Below, one piece after another: positions 6,437 to 6,876 of a DNA stretch of 6,876 bases. How positions within the stretch are numbered: position 1 is the first letter of the stretch; each line of letters starts with the position of its first letter. The DNA is from Shewanella sp. Lineage in GTDB: Bacteria > Pseudomonadota > Gammaproteobacteria > Enterobacterales > Shewanellaceae. The stretch spans positions 1 to 6,876 of the forward strand of contig SDWK01000755.1 of the NCBI GenBank assembly GCA_004195335.1. The letters are read 5' to 3'. A program made the translations under genes and the position numbers. The notes beneath the pieces are model-generated. The model was not told the DNA's origin. It saw only the letters and a program-made list of their open reading frames with translations, and made no database searches.

Positions 6437-6876
6437 GTGAAAGAATTCCAATTAATAGAAAATTTCTTTACTAATCGTTCGCACTCTCGTCGTGATGTAG
6501 AGCTAGGCATAGGTGATGATTGTGCACTGGTTCAACCCGCACAGAATAAATCTATCGCAATATCTTGTGATACCTTAGTTGAGAATGTTCACTTCTATCC
6601 CGATATTCCACCACGGGCACTGGGATACAAATCATTAGCGGTCAACCTTTCCGATCTCGCCTCCATGGGAGCTGAACCCGCCTGGATGACACTGGCATTA
6701 ACCTTACCCGATGTGAATGAGCCGTGGCTGAAGGAGTTTAGCTTAGGTTTATTTGAGGCCGCCGAGTACTATAGTGTGGCATTAATTGGGGGAGATACGA
6801 CTCGTGGACCTCGCTCTATTACCATCACTATTAATGGTCAAGTTCCTACTGGAAAAGCCTTAACCCGTAGCGGAGC
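6437..6876 (+). CDS. thiL: Thiamine-monophosphate kinase (5' part, cut by window end)
   Basis: ThiL phosphorylates thiamine monophosphate with ATP to thiamine pyrophosphate, the last step of cofactor synthesis. The visible 146 residues are a bit under half of a usual protein (E. coli 325). The N-terminal ATP- and magnesium-binding signatures of the AIR-synthase-like fold are present: [10 protein letters not shown] (21-30), [11 protein letters not shown] (43-53), [15 protein letters not shown] (67-81) and [10 protein letters not shown] (116-125). The start is GTG at 6437: an in-frame stop lies at 6419-6421 and there is no upstream [14 protein letters not shown] fits the family. There is no strong Shine-Dalgarno (only ACGGG near 6421-6425), suggesting modest expression. 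Its promoter must lie in 6358-6436, since a terminator follows nusB; TTGTCG (6387-6392) with TCAAAT (6410-6415) at 17 bp is a weak candidate. Confidence 0.95.
   Translation, partial: MKEFQLIENFFTNRSHSRRDVELGIGDDCALVQPAQNKSIAISCDTLVENVHFYPDIPPRALGYKSLAVNLSDLASMGAEPAWMTLALTLPDVNEPWLKEFSLGLFEAAEYYSVALIGGDTTRGPRSITITINGQVPTGKALTRSG

Noticed and set aside
1..6876. Novel defence, mobile or secondary-metabolite system
   Set aside because: Every substantial open frame with family support is a known housekeeping gene, and the gaps are all under about 215 bp with no room for an undescribed protein system.

Overview
The window is a chromosomal housekeeping segment of a gammaproteobacterium, most likely a Shewanella species. 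This rests on remembered family sequences and gene order, not on a search. All genes lie on the + strand in the order glyA, nrdR, ribD, ribE, ribBX, ribH, nusB, thiL. This order, including the RibB protein with a degenerate GTP cyclohydrolase-like tail, is what I know from Shewanella. GlyA, NrdR, RibH and NusB are also strikingly close to their E. coli counterparts. No mobile element, CRISPR array, tRNA or rRNA is visible.

Layout. Positions 1-31 are not genomic: they match the Illumina Nextera read-1 adapter ending in the Tn5 mosaic end, so the window begins at a raw contig end. Positions 32-244 are the glyA upstream region with a near-palindromic promoter candidate. glyA (245-1501) ends in a strong intrinsic terminator. 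It is followed by a CTAG-rich palindromic repeat and then nrdR (1678-2127). A 112-bp gap holds a perfect 16-bp palindrome and a tandem duplication covering the ribD start codon. ribD (2240-3364) and ribE (3369-4031) are 4 bp apart. A 111-bp AT-rich gap with a long imperfect inverted repeat precedes ribBX (4143-5246). A 180-bp gap with a plausible extended -10 promoter precedes ribH (5427-5909). nusB (5918-6322) follows 8 bp later and ends in a strong terminator. thiL starts with GTG at 6437 and runs off the window end.

How the genes work together. RibD, RibE, RibB and RibH cover all riboflavin-pathway steps represented here except GTP cyclohydrolase II (RibA) and the phosphatase. The RibA-like half of ribBX lacks the zinc cysteines and the catalytic loop, so a separate ribA should exist elsewhere. 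RibB makes the four-carbon unit, RibD processes the pyrimidine branch, RibH joins the two to form lumazine, and RibE dismutates lumazine to riboflavin. No FMN riboswitch is visible in any gap. NrdR (ribonucleotide reductase repressor), NusB (antitermination and rRNA synthesis), ThiL (thiamine pyrophosphate synthesis) and GlyA (one-carbon supply) are growth-linked neighbours.

I see no new multi-gene system. The points most worth a second look are the adapter remnant, the repurposed RibX domain, the duplicated ribD start, and several palindromic elements in the gaps.
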